A stretch of DNA of 64,000 nt from Bacteroidia bacterium (GCA_030429205.1 JAUICZ010000004.1:186001-250000), one strand, 5' to 3'; shown: positions 1-10,258, counted from the stretch's first letter. Translations and numbers: made by a program. Notes: generated by a model not told the origin, from the sequence alone.

Positions 1-387
1 GCATTTACAGAAATGGTATCTGATATATCTCAAGATGTCACGGGAAAAAAGTGGGGAAGTGGAGAAATCTGGTTTTGCAAGTTAAAAAGTGATGGTTTAG
101 ATAATGCTAACTGTTCTTCACCTACAAGTATTAAAAATTCAAACGAGTCAACATCTTCTGCATTTAATGTATACCCCAACCCTGCAGAAACAGAAATACA
201 AATACAATCTGACGGTAAATGGGCAGTACAAATAATTGACTATACAGGAAGAGTCATCATGAACATGAAGACCAGTGGCAGTAAAGCACGTACAATTAAC
301 ATCACGTCATTGGTAAACGGCTTGTATATCATACACGCAACTAACGATGAAGGAATACAAGTAACACAAAAACTCCTGAAAAAATAA
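1..387 (+). CDS. 3' end of a secreted protein with T9SS type A C-terminal sorting domain (partial)
   Basis: The frame is open from base 1, so the true start lies outside the window; only the last ~129 codons are present. The last ~75 residues form a typical Por-secretion (T9SS type A) sorting domain: the FNVYPNPA motif, then alternating beta-strand segments (VQIIDYTGRVI, NITSLVNGLYII) and a basic end, KLLKK. In known T9SS cargo this domain takes the protein across the outer membrane and is then cleaved, often with attachment to A-LPS. The function of the passenger part cannot be judged. A strong hairpin terminator follows. Confidence 0.85.
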   Translation, partial: AFTEMVSDISQDVTGKKWGSGEIWFCKLKSDGLDNANCSSPTSIKNSNESTSSAFNVYPNPAETEIQIQSDGKWAVQIIDYTGRVIMNMKTSGSKARTINITSLVNGLYIIHATNDEGIQVTQKLLKK

Positions 388-429
388 TTCTCCTAGACCT
401 ATTAATATATTGTAAATAGTGTAAGCAGA

Positions 430-460
430 AGAGCCACTGATAATCAGTGGCTCTTTTATT
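430..460 (+). terminator. Rho-independent terminator after the T9SS gene
   Basis: A perfect 11-bp stem AGAGCCACTGA / TCAGTGGCTCT with a 3-nt loop at 430-454 is followed by TTTATT. Confidence 0.85.
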
Positions 461-477
461 ATTTGTACAGGCATAAA

Positions 478-506
478 AAAAAGAGGGTGTTTTACACCCT
501 CTTTTT
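478..506. terminator. Bidirectional terminator, mainly for fusA
   Basis: A 13-bp stem (AAAAAGAGGGTGT / ACACCCTCTTTTT) with a 3-nt loop has A-runs on one side and T-runs on the other, so it can end transcription from both directions. It lies 20 bp past the fusA stop. Confidence 0.85.
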
Positions 507-526
507 GATTATTTAGATGTTATTGC

Positions 527-2671
527 TTATTCTGCGCTAACACTACCTTTTGCTTTAGCAACTACTTCTTCTTCAACATTCTTAGGTGCCGGAGCATAAT
601 GGCTGAATTCCATTACAGAAGATGCACGACCAGAAGATAATGAACGTAGTTGTGTTACGTAACCGAACATTTCACTCAAAGGAACTTTTGCTTTGATTAC
701 TTGTGCATTGTTACGAGTATCCATACCCTCTAGCATTGCACGACGACGGTTCAAGTCACCTGTTACGTCACCCATGTATTGCTCTGGAGTAATCACCTCT
801 ACCTTCATGATTGGCTCAAGAATTTGAGGTTTAGTTTTCTTACCCGCCTCACGGAATGCACTTCTTGCACACTGCTCAAACGCTACCGCATCAGAATCGA
901 CGTTGTGGAAAGAACCATCATACAAACGAACTCTTAAGTTATCAAGCGGATATCCTGCAAGAACACCTGCATTCATTGATTGCTCAAAACCTTTTTGAAC
1001 TGCAGGAATGAATTCTTTAGGGATCTTACCACCTACGATATCGTTAATAAACTGGAATCTGCCGTTTGCCTCTTCTTTCAAGAAGTCCTCATCAGCAGGT
1101 CCCATTTCTACTTGAATATCTGCGAACTTACCCTTACCACCTGTTTGTTTCTTATAGATCTCACGGTGCTCGATCTGCATAGTCATTGCTTCTTTATAAG
1201 CAACCTGAGGAGCACCCTGGTTAATTTCTACTTTAAACTCACGCTTCATACGATCTAGGATGATATCCAAGTGCAACTCACCCATACCTTGCAGGATGGT
1301 TTGTCCTGTTTCTTCATCTGTATTTACACGTAGTGTTGGATCTTCTTCAACAAGCTTGGCAATAGCCATACCCATCTTCTCGATATCTGCTTTTGTCTTA
1401 GGCTCAATCGCGATCGCGATTACCGGATCAGGTATGAACATGTTCTCAAGGATGATCTTGTTATCCTCATCACAAAGAGTATCACCTGTTTTAATATCCT
1501 TGAAACCTACAGCTGCACCAATATCACCCGCTTCGATCTTGTCGATAGGGTTTTGCTTGTTTGCGTGCATCTGCATGATACGGCTAATACGCTCTTTACG
1601 TCCGCTACGCATATTGAATGTGTAAGAACCGGCATCTAAAGAACCACTGTAACAACGGAAGAATGCCAAACGACCTACAAACGGATCAGTCATGATCTTA
1701 AATGCAAGTGCAGAGAAAGGCTCTTTAGCATCAGGCTTACGAGTTAATGGCTCTCCTTGCTCATCTGTACCGTTGATCGCTTCGATATCAACCGGAGCAG
1801 GTAGATAACGAATAACTGCATCTAATGCTGTTTGTACACCTTTATTCTTATATGCAGAACCACAAAGCATAGGAATAATGCTTAGGTCGATTGTTGCCTT
1901 ACGAATTGCCTCGTGAATTTCTTGCTCAGTAATTGTATCCGGATCATCGAAGAATTTCTCCATCAAATCATCATCATACTCAGCTACAGCCTCTACAAGC
2001 TCAGCACGGTATTTGTTAGCCTCATCTACCATGTCAGCAGGAATGTCACCCTCAGTATATGTCATACCTTGTGTAGAGTCATCCCATATTACAGATTTCA
2101 TAGTAATCAAGTTAACGATACCTTTAAAATCATCTTCAGCACCAATTGGTAACTGTAATGGAACTGCTTTCGCGCCCAACATCTCGCGTACCTGCTTAAC
2201 TACCATTAGGAAGTCTGCACCAATACGGTCCATTTTATTTACAAAACCCAAACGAGGTACTTTATACCTGTTTGCCTGACGCCATACTGTTTCAGACTGC
2301 GGCTCAACACCATCAACGGCAGAAAATAGTGCTACCAAACCATCCAATACACGCATAGAACGCTCTACCTCAACGGTAAAGTCAACGTGACCCGGAGTAT
2401 CGATAATGTTGAACTTGTATTGTTTCGTATCGTCTACTGGCTGGCCCTGTACAGTTGGGAAGTTCCAGAAACAGGTTGTTGCTGCAGACGTAATGGTAAT
2501 ACCACGCTCTTGCTCCTGCGCCATCCAGTCCATAGTTGCGGCACCATCGTGTACCTCACCTATTTTGTGGTTAATACCTGTGTAATATAATATACGTTCT
2601 GTCGTGGTTGTTTTACCAGCATCAATGTGTGCTGCGATACCAAAGTTTCTTTGTAACCTTAGGTCTGCCAT
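527..2671 (-). CDS. fusA: Elongation factor G
   Basis: Translational GTPase that drives ribosome translocation. The 714-aa length is normal for bacterial EF-G. The GTPase motifs are all present: AHIDAGKT (residues 14-21), RGIT switch I, DTPGHVDF (91-98) and NKMD (145-148). The domain II-V signatures follow, including the GMGELHLDI segment of domain III. It is transcribed alone, with its own promoter and terminator; rpsL, rpsG and tuf are not neighbours, so it is outside the str operon arrangement. The start [12 protein letters not shown] matches the family. Confidence 0.97.
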   Translation of the reverse strand: MADLRLQRNFGIAAHIDAGKTTTTERILYYTGINHKIGEVHDGAATMDWMAQEQERGITITSAATTCFWNFPTVQGQPVDDTKQYKFNIIDTPGHVDFTVEVERSMRVLDGLVALFSAVDGVEPQSETVWRQANRYKVPRLGFVNKMDRIGADFLMVVKQVREMLGAKAVPLQLPIGAEDDFKGIVNLITMKSVIWDDSTQGMTYTEGDIPADMVDEANKYRAELVEAVAEYDDDLMEKFFDDPDTITEQEIHEAIRKATIDLSIIPMLCGSAYKNKGVQTALDAVIRYLPAPVDIEAINGTDEQGEPLTRKPDAKEPFSALAFKIMTDPFVGRLAFFRCYSGSLDAGSYTFNMRSGRKERISRIMQMHANKQNPIDKIEAGDIGAAVGFKDIKTGDTLCDEDNKIILENMFIPDPVIAIAIEPKTKADIEKMGMAIAKLVEEDPTLRVNTDEETGQTILQGMGELHLDIILDRMKREFKVEINQGAPQVAYKEAMTMQIEHREIYKKQTGGKGKFADIQVEMGPADEDFLKEEANGRFQFINDIVGGKIPKEFIPAVQKGFEQSMNAGVLAGYPLDNLRVRLYDGSFHNVDSDAVAFEQCARSAFREAGKKTKPQILEPIMKVEVITPEQYMGDVTGDLNRRRAMLEGMDTRNNAQVIKAKVPLSEMFGYVTQLRSLSSGRASSVMEFSHYAPAPKNVEEEVVAKAKGSVSAE

Positions 2672-2714
2672 TGTATCCGATTAAAATATTAAAAATTTTA
2701 AATTTATGAGGTGC

Positions 2715-2744
2715 AAAGGTAGTGATTTTATAAATGGAAACAAT
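2715..2744 (-). promoter_or_regulatory. fusA promoter (Bacteroidota type)
   Basis: On the minus strand a perfect TACCTTTG -7 box (2715-2722) lies 19 bp downstream of a TTG (2742-2744), which matches the known Bacteroidota sigma-ABfr consensus TTG-N19-21-TAnnTTTG. The transcript would start near 2710 and leave a leader of about 38 nt. Confidence 0.7.
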
Positions 2745-2854
2745 CCAATACAGACAATAATTTTAAACCATGCAAATCAACCTTTTAACATCATTTTATA
2801 TGCCTATGTACTAAGACTATACCCTTTTAACATTCTTATAATATCTATTGGTTT

Positions 2855-2862
2855 TATATTTG
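2855..2862 (+). promoter_or_regulatory. -7 box of the htrA promoter
   Basis: TATATTTG matches TAnnTTTG exactly and lies 29 nt before the ATG at 2892. A clear -33 TTG at the usual distance is not seen. The purine-rich stretch AGGAGAAGAAT just before the ATG is one of few Shine-Dalgarno-like sites in the window. Confidence 0.55.
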
Positions 2863-2891
2863 AAGTACACTGGAAAAAATAGGAGAAGAAT

Positions 2892-4358
2892 ATGAAAAAA
2901 AGTTTGTTGCCCGTTGTAATTACAGCAGTTATCACATCTTTACTAACTGTTTTTATTGCTGCACAGTTCGGTAGTAAATCGTATGTAACTACCGGAGATC
3001 AGCAAGTGAAGCCTCCCGTTAACTATGTTGGTTATTCAGGTAACCACACCTCATCTACCCCACCGGCAGATTTTCAGCCGGCAGCAGAAGCATCTGTCAA
3101 AGCGGTAGTACACATTAAAACAAAAACAGATGCTAAGCAGGTAGTTGTGAAAAGGCAATCATTCTGGGGTAGCTATTACGAAAAAGGCTGGGCGCCACCA
3201 CAAATGGGTTCCGGCTCAGGAGTAGTGGTATCTCCCGATGGTTACATTGTTACCAACAACCACGTTGTAGCAGGTGCCGATGTGGTGACCGTCACTTTCG
3301 ACAATAGAAAAACTATGGATGCCAAACTGATAGCTACAGACCCGTCTACTGATATTGCCGTACTTAAAATAGAGGGCGATAACTTCCCTTATATGGAATA
3401 CGGTAATTCAGACGATGTCCAACTAGGCCAATGGGTGTTAGCAGTAGGTTATCCGTTTACGCTGGATGCAACCGTTACTGCAGGTATTGTTAGTGCGAAA
3501 AGCAGAAGCCTGGGTATCAATCGTACCCAATCATCAGCTGCCATAGAGTCTTTTATACAAACAGATGCGGCTGTAAATCAGGGTAATAGTGGTGGTGCAC
3601 TGGTAAATACAGATGGACAGCTGATTGGTATCAATGCGGCTATTGCGTCGCCTACCGGTACATTTACAGGATATTCATACGCCATACCGGCTAATATTGT
3701 AAGAAAAATTGCAGATGACATCATTAAATACGGTGCTGTACAAAGAGGCTTTTTAGGTATCAGCTATAAAGATGTCAAAAACAGCCGTCCTGAAGAGATT
3801 GAGTTATTAGGATTAGATAAGCAAGCAGGGGTATATATTGCACACATCTTCGAGGATGGGGCCGCAGAAAAAGCAGGTTTACAAAAAGGAGATTTTATCA
3901 CAGGCATCAATGGTACTGCTGTAAGCACCTCGCCAGAGTTGCTGGAGCAAATTGCACAACACAAACCAGGTGATAATATTAGTGTTAAGTATGTACGCGA
4001 TGGTAAGGTAAAAAACACCACCGTACAGCTAAAGAACCTTGAAGGCACTACAAAGCTCATTAAAAAGAATAGCAAAGCTAAAATGCTGGGTGCTGACTTA
4101 GAAACAGTTTCAAGACAACAAGCAGAGGAGTTAGGTATTGAAGGCGGTGTAAAGGTGATGCAAATTACAGATGGTGCTATTCCGTTACAAACAAAAATGA
4201 AGCCCGGCTTCATCATCACAGGGGTTAATGAAATACCTGTAAAATCGGTAGAAGAGTTGCAAAATACCATTGCAGGTCAATCCGGCACTTTGAAATTATC
4301 AGGTTTTTACCCCGGAAAAGATGGTATGTACTACTATGGTATAGTACTTTCTGAATAA
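2892..4358 (+). CDS. DegP/HtrA-family serine protease
   Basis: Do-like periplasmic serine protease and chaperone for misfolded envelope proteins. The 488-aa protein has an N-terminal signal or anchor (residues 5-24), a trypsin-like domain with the catalytic triad His124 (TNNHVVAGAD), Asp154 (DPSTDIAVLKI) and Ser233 (GNSGGALV), then two PDZ domains (~275-375 and ~395-485). The length and two-PDZ plan fit the DegP/DegQ group. It is monocistronic, with a TAnnTTTG box and an SD-like sequence before the ATG and a terminator behind it. A sigma-E-type stress promoter cannot be recognised. Confidence 0.95.
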   Translation: MKKSLLPVVITAVITSLLTVFIAAQFGSKSYVTTGDQQVKPPVNYVGYSGNHTSSTPPADFQPAAEASVKAVVHIKTKTDAKQVVVKRQSFWGSYYEKGWAPPQMGSGSGVVVSPDGYIVTNNHVVAGADVVTVTFDNRKTMDAKLIATDPSTDIAVLKIEGDNFPYMEYGNSDDVQLGQWVLAVGYPFTLDATVTAGIVSAKSRSLGINRTQSSAAIESFIQTDAAVNQGNSGGALVNTDGQLIGINAAIASPTGTFTGYSYAIPANIVRKIADDIIKYGAVQRGFLGISYKDVKNSRPEEIELLGLDKQAGVYIAHIFEDGAAEKAGLQKGDFITGINGTAVSTSPELLEQIAQHKPGDNISVKYVRDGKVKNTTVQLKNLEGTTKLIKKNSKAKMLGADLETVSRQQAEELGIEGGVKVMQITDGAIPLQTKMKPGFIITGVNEIPVKSVEELQNTIAGQSGTLKLSGFYPGKDGMYYYGIVLSE

Positions 4359-4380
4359 GTAAGCGCTTTATAAAACAAAA

Positions 4381-4410
4381 AATAGTAGCCATAAGGCTGC
4401 TATTTTTTTA
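4381..4410 (+). terminator. Terminator of the htrA gene
   Basis: A 10-bp stem AATAGTAGCC / GGCTGCTATT (one G-U pair) with a 4-nt loop is followed by a run of T. Confidence 0.8.
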
Positions 4411-4546
4411 TCTTGCCTGCTGAAAACTTATATAAGTCTATCAACATAAGCTGGCTGGTTTTGCACATACTGATTATTATTATCTCTATGCGTTAGTAAA
4501 CCAACCAAGAATAATTATTTTTGCAAGTCAAATTGATTTCGAGATA

Positions 4547-5680
4547 GTGAGACCCGTATATATTACTAATCTTTCAAAATTCTTACCCAACACCCCTGTT
4601 GGTAACGATGAAATGGAAGACGTGCTTGGCCTGATCAACAACAAACGATCGAAAGCTCGTGCTATTGTTTTAAGGAACAATGGTATCAAATCCAGATACT
4701 ACGCTTTTAAAGATGGTAAAAGCACACATACCAATGCACAAATGTGTGCAGAGGCTATACGCGACCTATTCAATAATGGCAGATCAATTGAAGATTTGCA
4801 GATAATTACCGCAGGTAGTACTACTACAGACCAGCTACTCCCCTCTCACAGTGCAATGATCCATGGCGAACTAGGTATTCAAAATGTTGAGCTTATTTCT
4901 ACAAATGGTGCTTGCTGCAGCAGTATCCAGGCAATGAAGTATGCTTATATGGCTGTAGCATCAGGCATGGCGACCACTGCTGCAAGTGTAGGTTCAGAAA
5001 AAGTATCTACGTGGATGCATGCTTCTCGCTTTGAGGGTGAAATGGAAAACACCAGTAAGCTGGAGGAGAACCCATACATTGCTTTTGAAAAAGATTTTCT
5101 ACGCTGGATGCTCAGCGATGGTGCCGGCGCTGCTTTGATCACTGATAAACCGAACGAATCAGAACTATCGCTTAAAATAGAATGGCTGGAAACAACATCT
5201 TACGCCAACGAGTTGGAAACTTGTATGTATGCGGGAGCTATAAAAAATGAAGATGCCAGCCTGACAGGATGGAACGAAATGTCTACTGAAGAGTGGATAA
5301 ATAAAAGCGTATTCTCTCTAAAGCAAGATACCAAGCTACTGGCTGCTAACATAGTACCAAAAGGTGGTGCATATCTTAAAAAACTGGCTGAAAAACACGA
5401 TCTGACAGCAGATAAGATAGACTACTTCTTGCCACACATGTCCAGCGAGTTCTTTAAACAAGCCATACACGATATATTAATTGACATCAATATTCCTTTA
5501 CCGTACGACAAATGGTTCTACAACCTGCCAAAAGTAGGTAACGTAGGGGCTGCTTCTGCTTTCATAATGCTGGAAGAGCTATTCAAGAGCGGTAAGCTGA
5601 AGAAGGGAGAAAAGATATTAGTGATGGTACCTGAAAGTGCCCGCTTCTCATATGCCTATATGTATCTTACAGTTGTATAG
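4547..5680 (+). CDS. darB: StlD/DarB-type beta-ketoacyl synthase (dialkylresorcinol biosynthesis)
   Basis: FabH-like ketosynthase of the DarB/StlD group, which joins a beta-ketoacyl thioester and an alpha,beta-unsaturated acyl unit on the way to 2,5-dialkylresorcinols or cyclohexanediones, the acyl part of flexirubin pigments in Bacteroidota. At 377 aa, the thiolase-fold triad is visible: Cys123 (NGACCSS, followed by an extra Cys124), His297 (LPHMSS) and Asn332 (GNVGAASAF). The GTG start at 4547 is the only start that gives the family N-terminus; TATTTTTG at 4516-4523 is a plausible -7 box. The gene is 17 bp upstream of darA. The substrate is inferred from the family. Confidence 0.85.
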   Translation: MRPVYITNLSKFLPNTPVGNDEMEDVLGLINNKRSKARAIVLRNNGIKSRYYAFKDGKSTHTNAQMCAEAIRDLFNNGRSIEDLQIITAGSTTTDQLLPSHSAMIHGELGIQNVELISTNGACCSSIQAMKYAYMAVASGMATTAASVGSEKVSTWMHASRFEGEMENTSKLEENPYIAFEKDFLRWMLSDGAGAALITDKPNESELSLKIEWLETTSYANELETCMYAGAIKNEDASLTGWNEMSTEEWINKSVFSLKQDTKLLAANIVPKGGAYLKKLAEKHDLTADKIDYFLPHMSSEFFKQAIHDILIDINIPLPYDKWFYNLPKVGNVGAASAFIMLEELFKSGKLKKGEKILVMVPESARFSYAYMYLTVV

Positions 5681-5697
5681 TATATCTTGCAACGGCA

Positions 5698-6624
5698 ATG
5701 AAGAAGATACTGGTTATTTACTACTCCCAATCCGGACAGTTAAGAACAATACTTGATAACATCCTGAGCAATATTAAGGATGAAGTAGCTGTAACCTATG
5801 CTGAAATAGAAATGGAAAAGCCTTTTCCTTTTCCGTGGCAATCTGCACACAGCTTTTTTGATGCTATGCCCGAAAGTGTGGCGCTGCAACCAGAGCAAGT
5901 AAAACCACTCCCGCAAGAGATATTAAATACCAAGTACGACCTGATCTTCTTCGGATACGCTCCCTGGTTTTTGAGCCCCTCTATACCTGCTACCTCTTTC
6001 TTGAAAAGTGAATACGCACAGGTAATGAAAGACACTCCTGTTGTTACCGTTATCGGTAGCCGTAATATGTGGCTTAATGCGCAAGAGCAGGTTAAGCTGA
6101 TGCTGACACAGATAGGCGCACGGCTGGTAGCAAACATTGCTTTTTACGACGATAATCCCAATCTGGTATCTGTACTTAGTATTATCCGCTGGGCTTTTAA
6201 AGGGCAAAAAGAACGCTCTACCTTTTTACCGGAAGCTGGTGTACAAAGTAGAGATATTGCTGCAGCAGACAGATTCGGCACACCCATACGTAATGCACTG
6301 ACAAGCAATGATGTAGAAAACCTACATAAAGAATTGCTACAAAACGGATCTATTAATTTAAAACCGGGGCTGATCATACTGGAAAGACGTGGTATTAAAA
6401 ACTTCAGGAAGTTCTCTGCTTACATTCGTGAGCATGGAAACCGTGGAGACGAAGCCCGTAAAGGCAGGGTTAAACTCTTTCAAAGGCTGCTCACAGTTGG
6501 GATATTTATACTCTCTCCTATTTCTAATTTCACTGCATGGCTGCAACTACAACTCAACAAAAAAGCCATCATGAAAGATGCAGAGTACTTTAAGGGGTTG
6601 AAGTACGAAGAGGGAAAGGTGTAG
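5698..6624 (+). CDS. darA: DarA-like dialkylresorcinol condensing enzyme
   Basis: The N-terminus MKKILVIYYSQSGQL is a flavodoxin-like phosphate-binding loop, and the 308-aa protein matches the DarA group that works with DarB to give dialkylresorcinols. The first ~180 residues look like a flavodoxin/NAD(P)H-dehydrogenase fold (FFGYAPWFLSPSIPATSFL; VIGSRNMWLNAQ). The C-terminal ~100 residues are basic, with one hydrophobic stretch (VGIFILSPISNFTAWL) that may attach it to the membrane. It follows darB by 17 bp and is presumably cotranscribed. The tyrosine/polyene side of a flexirubin cluster is not in this window. Confidence 0.8.
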   Translation: MKKILVIYYSQSGQLRTILDNILSNIKDEVAVTYAEIEMEKPFPFPWQSAHSFFDAMPESVALQPEQVKPLPQEILNTKYDLIFFGYAPWFLSPSIPATSFLKSEYAQVMKDTPVVTVIGSRNMWLNAQEQVKLMLTQIGARLVANIAFYDDNPNLVSVLSIIRWAFKGQKERSTFLPEAGVQSRDIAAADRFGTPIRNALTSNDVENLHKELLQNGSINLKPGLIILERRGIKNFRKFSAYIREHGNRGDEARKGRVKLFQRLLTVGIFILSPISNFTAWLQLQLNKKAIMKDAEYFKGLKYEEGKV

Positions 6625-6927
6625 TCTACTACCAATCTAAATCAAAACACGGTAGTTGGTGTATACACTCCTTGAGTGAACGTCAGTACATCTCTATGCC
6701 AAATAAAGAATTGCATATAATAAAGCCGTTCTCCTACTTTGTATATATATTACCGTCTTGTTGTATTTGTTACCCTTCTCTTCTCCATAACAGTTTTGCG
6801 CTGATAATGTGTGTATCATGAAGCCACTATGAGCAACAGGTTCTTTTTCACAAGCTAAAACTAAGTAATAGTACTGATTCTTATAATGCAGTACACACCA
6901 TCAAAAATCTTATTAATTTCGCGGTAT
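6625..6927. other. Intergenic stretch between darA and purC
   Basis: About 300 bp without a convincing gene. I see no strong terminator for darA and no repeat. Near the right end, TAATTTCG (6914-6921) is a one-mismatch -7 box 6 nt before the preferred purC ATG. Confidence 0.5.
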
Positions 6928-7848
6928 ATGCTACAACTCCCCAATCAAACAAACTATTATAAAGGTAAAGTGCGCGATGTGTATACCATCGGCGAGAAAC
7001 ATTTGGCTATGGTGGTCAGCGATCGTATTTCCGCATTTGACCATGTACTGCCCCGCCCCATACCATACAAAGGGCAGGTACTTAATACCATTGCGGCGAG
7101 GTTCTTAGATGCTACGCAGGATATAGTACCCAACTGGAAGATCAGCACACCGCTACCCAATGTAACTATCGGGCTAAAGGCAGAACCATACCGTATAGAG
7201 ATGGTGATACGCGGCAACCTGACCGGGCATGCATGGCGCACCTACAAAAGCGGCAAGCGCGAGTTGTGCGGGGTAGAGTTACCCGAAGGCATGAAAGAGA
7301 ATGACTTTTTTGATGCACCCATCATTACCCCTGCAACAAAAGCAGACGAAGGGCATGATGAAGACATCTCAAGAGAAGATATAATTGCTAAGAGTATTGT
7401 TAGTGAAGAAGATTACATAATGCTGGAACTGTATACCCGACAATTGTTTGAGCGTGGTAAACAAATGGCAGACGAACAGGGTTTGATACTGGTAGATACC
7501 AAGTACGAATTCGGGAAGATAGGCGACACTATCTATCTAATAGATGAGATACATACGCCGGACAGTTCTCGTTACTTTTATAAAGAAGGCTATCAGGAAA
7601 GGCAAGATGCAGGGCAACCTCAAAAACAATTGAGCAAAGAATTTGTTAGAGAATGGTTGATGGCAAACGACTTTCAGGGACTAGAAGGACAAACCATGCC
7701 TGAGATGAGCGACGAGGTTGTGAACAACATCACCAACAGGTACATTGAGCTATACGAACAAGTAACGGGTAACAAGTTTGAGAAGATAGATATTCCCGAA
7801 GACGAATGGTTGGCAACACTAAAAAACGCAGTTAAAGAGCTGGATTAA
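6928..7848 (+). CDS. purC: Phosphoribosylaminoimidazole-succinocarboxamide synthase (SAICAR synthase)
   Basis: Joins CAIR and aspartate with ATP in purine synthesis. From the preferred ATG at 6928 the protein has 306 aa and begins [19 protein letters not shown], with the family's N-terminal GKVRDVY nucleotide-binding strand, [27 protein letters not shown] and [12 protein letters not shown] (Asp/Glu metal and substrate region). An ATG at 6886 would add 14 residues unlike the family; TAATTTCG 6 nt before 6928 supports the later start. A glutamate-synthase-like gene follows after 10 bp. Confidence 0.93.
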   Translation: MLQLPNQTNYYKGKVRDVYTIGEKHLAMVVSDRISAFDHVLPRPIPYKGQVLNTIAARFLDATQDIVPNWKISTPLPNVTIGLKAEPYRIEMVIRGNLTGHAWRTYKSGKRELCGVELPEGMKENDFFDAPIITPATKADEGHDEDISREDIIAKSIVSEEDYIMLELYTRQLFERGKQMADEQGLILVDTKYEFGKIGDTIYLIDEIHTPDSSRYFYKEGYQERQDAGQPQKQLSKEFVREWLMANDFQGLEGQTMPEMSDEVVNNITNRYIELYEQVTGNKFEKIDIPEDEWLATLKNAVKELD

Positions 7849-7858
7849 AAGAGTAATT

Positions 7859-9379
7859 ATGAGAAGAAGGTTTTTTGCAATCAGCATCCCCGTAGTATTA
7901 GCAACCGCAGCAACAGCTTTCTTCTACCCCTACCCCAGTTCTCTCTGGATACTGGCTATAGCTTTGGCGTTGTTTTCATTGGGTTGTTACGATGCCTTAC
8001 AAAAAAAACATGCTATCCGTAGAAACTATCCCTTACTGGGCAGAATGCGTTATATGCTGGAGTCGATATCACCGGAACTACAGCAATATTTTATAGAGAC
8101 GAATACAGATGGCCGCCCTTTTAGTAAAATGGAGCGAGCACTGGCCTACCAGCGTGCGAAGAACGTACAAGACACCCGCGCTTTTGGCACACAGCTAGAT
8201 TTGAACAACAGCGAGTACGAAGGCATCAAACACTCCATATACGCGGCAGACATACTGGAAGAAGCACCCAGAGTAACCATTGGCGGTAAAGACTGTAAAC
8301 AACCCTACAGTGCATCTATCTACAACATATCTGCTATGAGCTTTGGCTCTTTGAGCGCAAACGCAGTAAAGGCACTAAACCTCGGTGCAAAGAAGGGTAA
8401 CTTCTACCACAACACAGGAGAAGGCAGTATATCTAAATATCACCGTATGGGTGGAGACCTTACCTGGCAAATTGGTACCGGGTATTTTGGTTGCAGAGAC
8501 AAAAATGGAAAATTTGATTCTGAAAAGTTTAAAGAGCGTGCCCATTTCCCCGAAGTGAAGATGATAGAGATAAAACTATCACAAGGAGCAAAGCCAGGGC
8601 ACGGAGGTGTACTGCCCGCTAAAAAGAATACAGAGGAGATAGCTGCCATAAGACTGGTAGAGCCCAATACCATAGTACTCTCTCCCCCATCGCATAGTGC
8701 ATTCTGTAGTGCAGAAGGGTTGCTACAGTTTGTAAAAGAATTGCGCGAGCTAAGCGGAGGCAAACCTGTAGGGTTTAAACTTTGTGTAGGCCGTACAGAC
8801 GAGTTTCAGGACATATGCAAGGCCATGCAGAATACCGGCATACTACCCGACTTTATTACCGTAGACGGTGCAGAAGGTGGTACAGGTGCCGCACCCATGG
8901 AGTTTAGCGACGGGGTGGGCATGCCTTTACAACCGGCACTGATATTTGTACACCAAACACTACAACACTTTGGGCTAAGGGATGATATAAAGATCATAGC
9001 ATCCGGGAAAGTGCTTACCGGTAATATGCTGTTGAAAGTATTGGCTTTGGGTGCAGACCTTTGCAACTCGGCACGTGGCTTTATGTTTTCTATAGGCTGT
9101 ATACAGGCATTACGTTGTAATAGTAACGACTGCCCTACAGGTGTGGCCACACAAAACAAAATGCTGATGAAAGGGCTGGTAGTAACAGACAAAAGCGAGC
9201 GGGCTTACCATTTTCACGAAAACACAATACATGCCGCACTGGAGCTGATGGCTGCCGCAGGTTGCAAATCGCTGGACGACTTGAGCATTGATATGTTTAT
9301 GCGTGGAAATGAGTTTGAAACAATTGCCAACAGGTACTTCCCTGATATACTGAGCACCAGCCCGCCGGCATACAAGTAA
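7859..9379 (+). CDS. FMN-binding glutamate synthase family protein
   Basis: Resembles the central FMN-binding domain of the glutamate synthase large subunit (GltB) but as a free-standing 506-aa protein. Two hydrophobic segments at residues ~5-40 suggest membrane anchoring. The synthase core shows FGSLSANAVKALNLGAK, NTGEGSISKYH, GAKPGHGGVLPAKK, DGAEGGTGAAP and the Cys-rich CIQALRCNSNDCPTG that ligates the 3Fe-4S cluster in true GltB. There is no N-terminal amidotransferase domain, so it cannot use glutamine as GltB does; the true substrate of this widespread family is unknown. Likely cotranscribed with purC (10-bp gap). Confidence 0.85.
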   Translation: MRRRFFAISIPVVLATAATAFFYPYPSSLWILAIALALFSLGCYDALQKKHAIRRNYPLLGRMRYMLESISPELQQYFIETNTDGRPFSKMERALAYQRAKNVQDTRAFGTQLDLNNSEYEGIKHSIYAADILEEAPRVTIGGKDCKQPYSASIYNISAMSFGSLSANAVKALNLGAKKGNFYHNTGEGSISKYHRMGGDLTWQIGTGYFGCRDKNGKFDSEKFKERAHFPEVKMIEIKLSQGAKPGHGGVLPAKKNTEEIAAIRLVEPNTIVLSPPSHSAFCSAEGLLQFVKELRELSGGKPVGFKLCVGRTDEFQDICKAMQNTGILPDFITVDGAEGGTGAAPMEFSDGVGMPLQPALIFVHQTLQHFGLRDDIKIIASGKVLTGNMLLKVLALGADLCNSARGFMFSIGCIQALRCNSNDCPTGVATQNKMLMKGLVVTDKSERAYHFHENTIHAALELMAAAGCKSLDDLSIDMFMRGNEFETIANRYFPDILSTSPPAYK

Positions 9380-9405
9380 ACCACCATATACACGTTACCG
9401 GTACT

Positions 9406-9771
9406 ATGAAGTCAAAGCTAATTATCAATATTGCCAAAGGCATTCTATTGGTTTACTATGCTCTATTTATAACAGCATTAGTAGCCAACATTAGCGATGT
9501 TTGGGACGTAGATGGGTTCAGGCTGATCTTCATTGGCACATCTGTATTTATTGCTGTAATACTAATTGTATTAGCAATACTACTTTTTACGAGAGCTTAT
9601 TTGGGCTTACTGTTAGGTAGCATAGTGTTCGGGCTCACATTTCTTGCCGGCATATTCACGCCTCAAAGCTTCACCTCTGTAACAGGTCTACTCACTACAT
9701 TAATTACAGGTGCATGTCTGGCTGTTCTCATTATTGCAACCATAAAAGCAAAAGCTTTACCAAAAAAGTAA
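9406..9771 (+). CDS. Small four-helix membrane protein, unknown function
   Basis: 121 aa, nearly all hydrophobic, with about four transmembrane helices (residues ~8-28, ~40-62, ~64-84, ~90-112) and a basic end (KAKALPKK). I do not recognise the family. It begins 26 bp after the preceding gene on the same strand, so it may be in the purC operon. Confidence 0.6.
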   Translation: MKSKLIINIAKGILLVYYALFITALVANISDVWDVDGFRLIFIGTSVFIAVILIVLAILLFTRAYLGLLLGSIVFGLTFLAGIFTPQSFTSVTGLLTTLITGACLAVLIIATIKAKALPKK

Positions 9772-9821
9772 TGGCATAACACTGTAAAGCCTTACATGCT
9801 GGAACAACCTGTTTCAATACA

Positions 9822-9829
9822 TATATTTG
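9822..9829 (+). promoter_or_regulatory. -7 box immediately before a GTG start (leaderless type)
   Basis: TATATTTG is an exact -7 consensus; only 4 nt separate it from the GTG at 9834, so transcription would begin at about the start codon. Confidence 0.55.
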
Positions 9830-9833
9830 CACT

Positions 9834-10256
9834 GTGAAAGAAGAAGAAGCGAGAACATACGGATATAATTACTTTATGATAAAAGTAATACTGCTGACTA
9901 TCCTGCTATTTTTTGCCGCTGCCAATACTCAACTGGCGTGGCTGGGCTTTGTCATCTTCCTTATTTTCATCATTATCATCAACCTGTTTAATAGCGATGT
10001 TGTCATCATCAGCGATACAGAATTCATAGTAAAAAACATGCTTACAGGTGTTAAGGCAAAATACCGGTTAAACGATCTGGTAAAAACCAAACTAGTCATC
10101 AATGCAAAAGCCTGGAAAACACCCCGAATATCGCACCTGTTGATACTGAAACAAAAAAACGGAACAGACGACGAACTAAAAGTCAACCTGCCATTTATTA
10201 CGATGTTCAGTATAGAGAAAAGAATCAACGACCAACTGAAGGAAATGAACAGATAG
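9834..10256 (+). CDS. Membrane protein with two N-terminal helices and a PH-like tail, unknown function
   Basis: 140 aa. Two transmembrane helices (~15-32 and ~35-52) are followed by a soluble beta-rich region (VVIISDTEFIVKNMLTG, RISHLLILKQKNG), the pattern of small bacterial PH-like membrane proteins. The GTG start is chosen because it gives the longest frame and lies 4 nt after a perfect TATATTTG box; an internal ATG at 9876 is the alternative. Function not recognised. Confidence 0.55.
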   Translation: MKEEEARTYGYNYFMIKVILLTILLFFAAANTQLAWLGFVIFLIFIIIINLFNSDVVIISDTEFIVKNMLTGVKAKYRLNDLVKTKLVINAKAWKTPRISHLLILKQKNGTDDELKVNLPFITMFSIEKRINDQLKEMNR

Positions 10257-10258
10257 TC

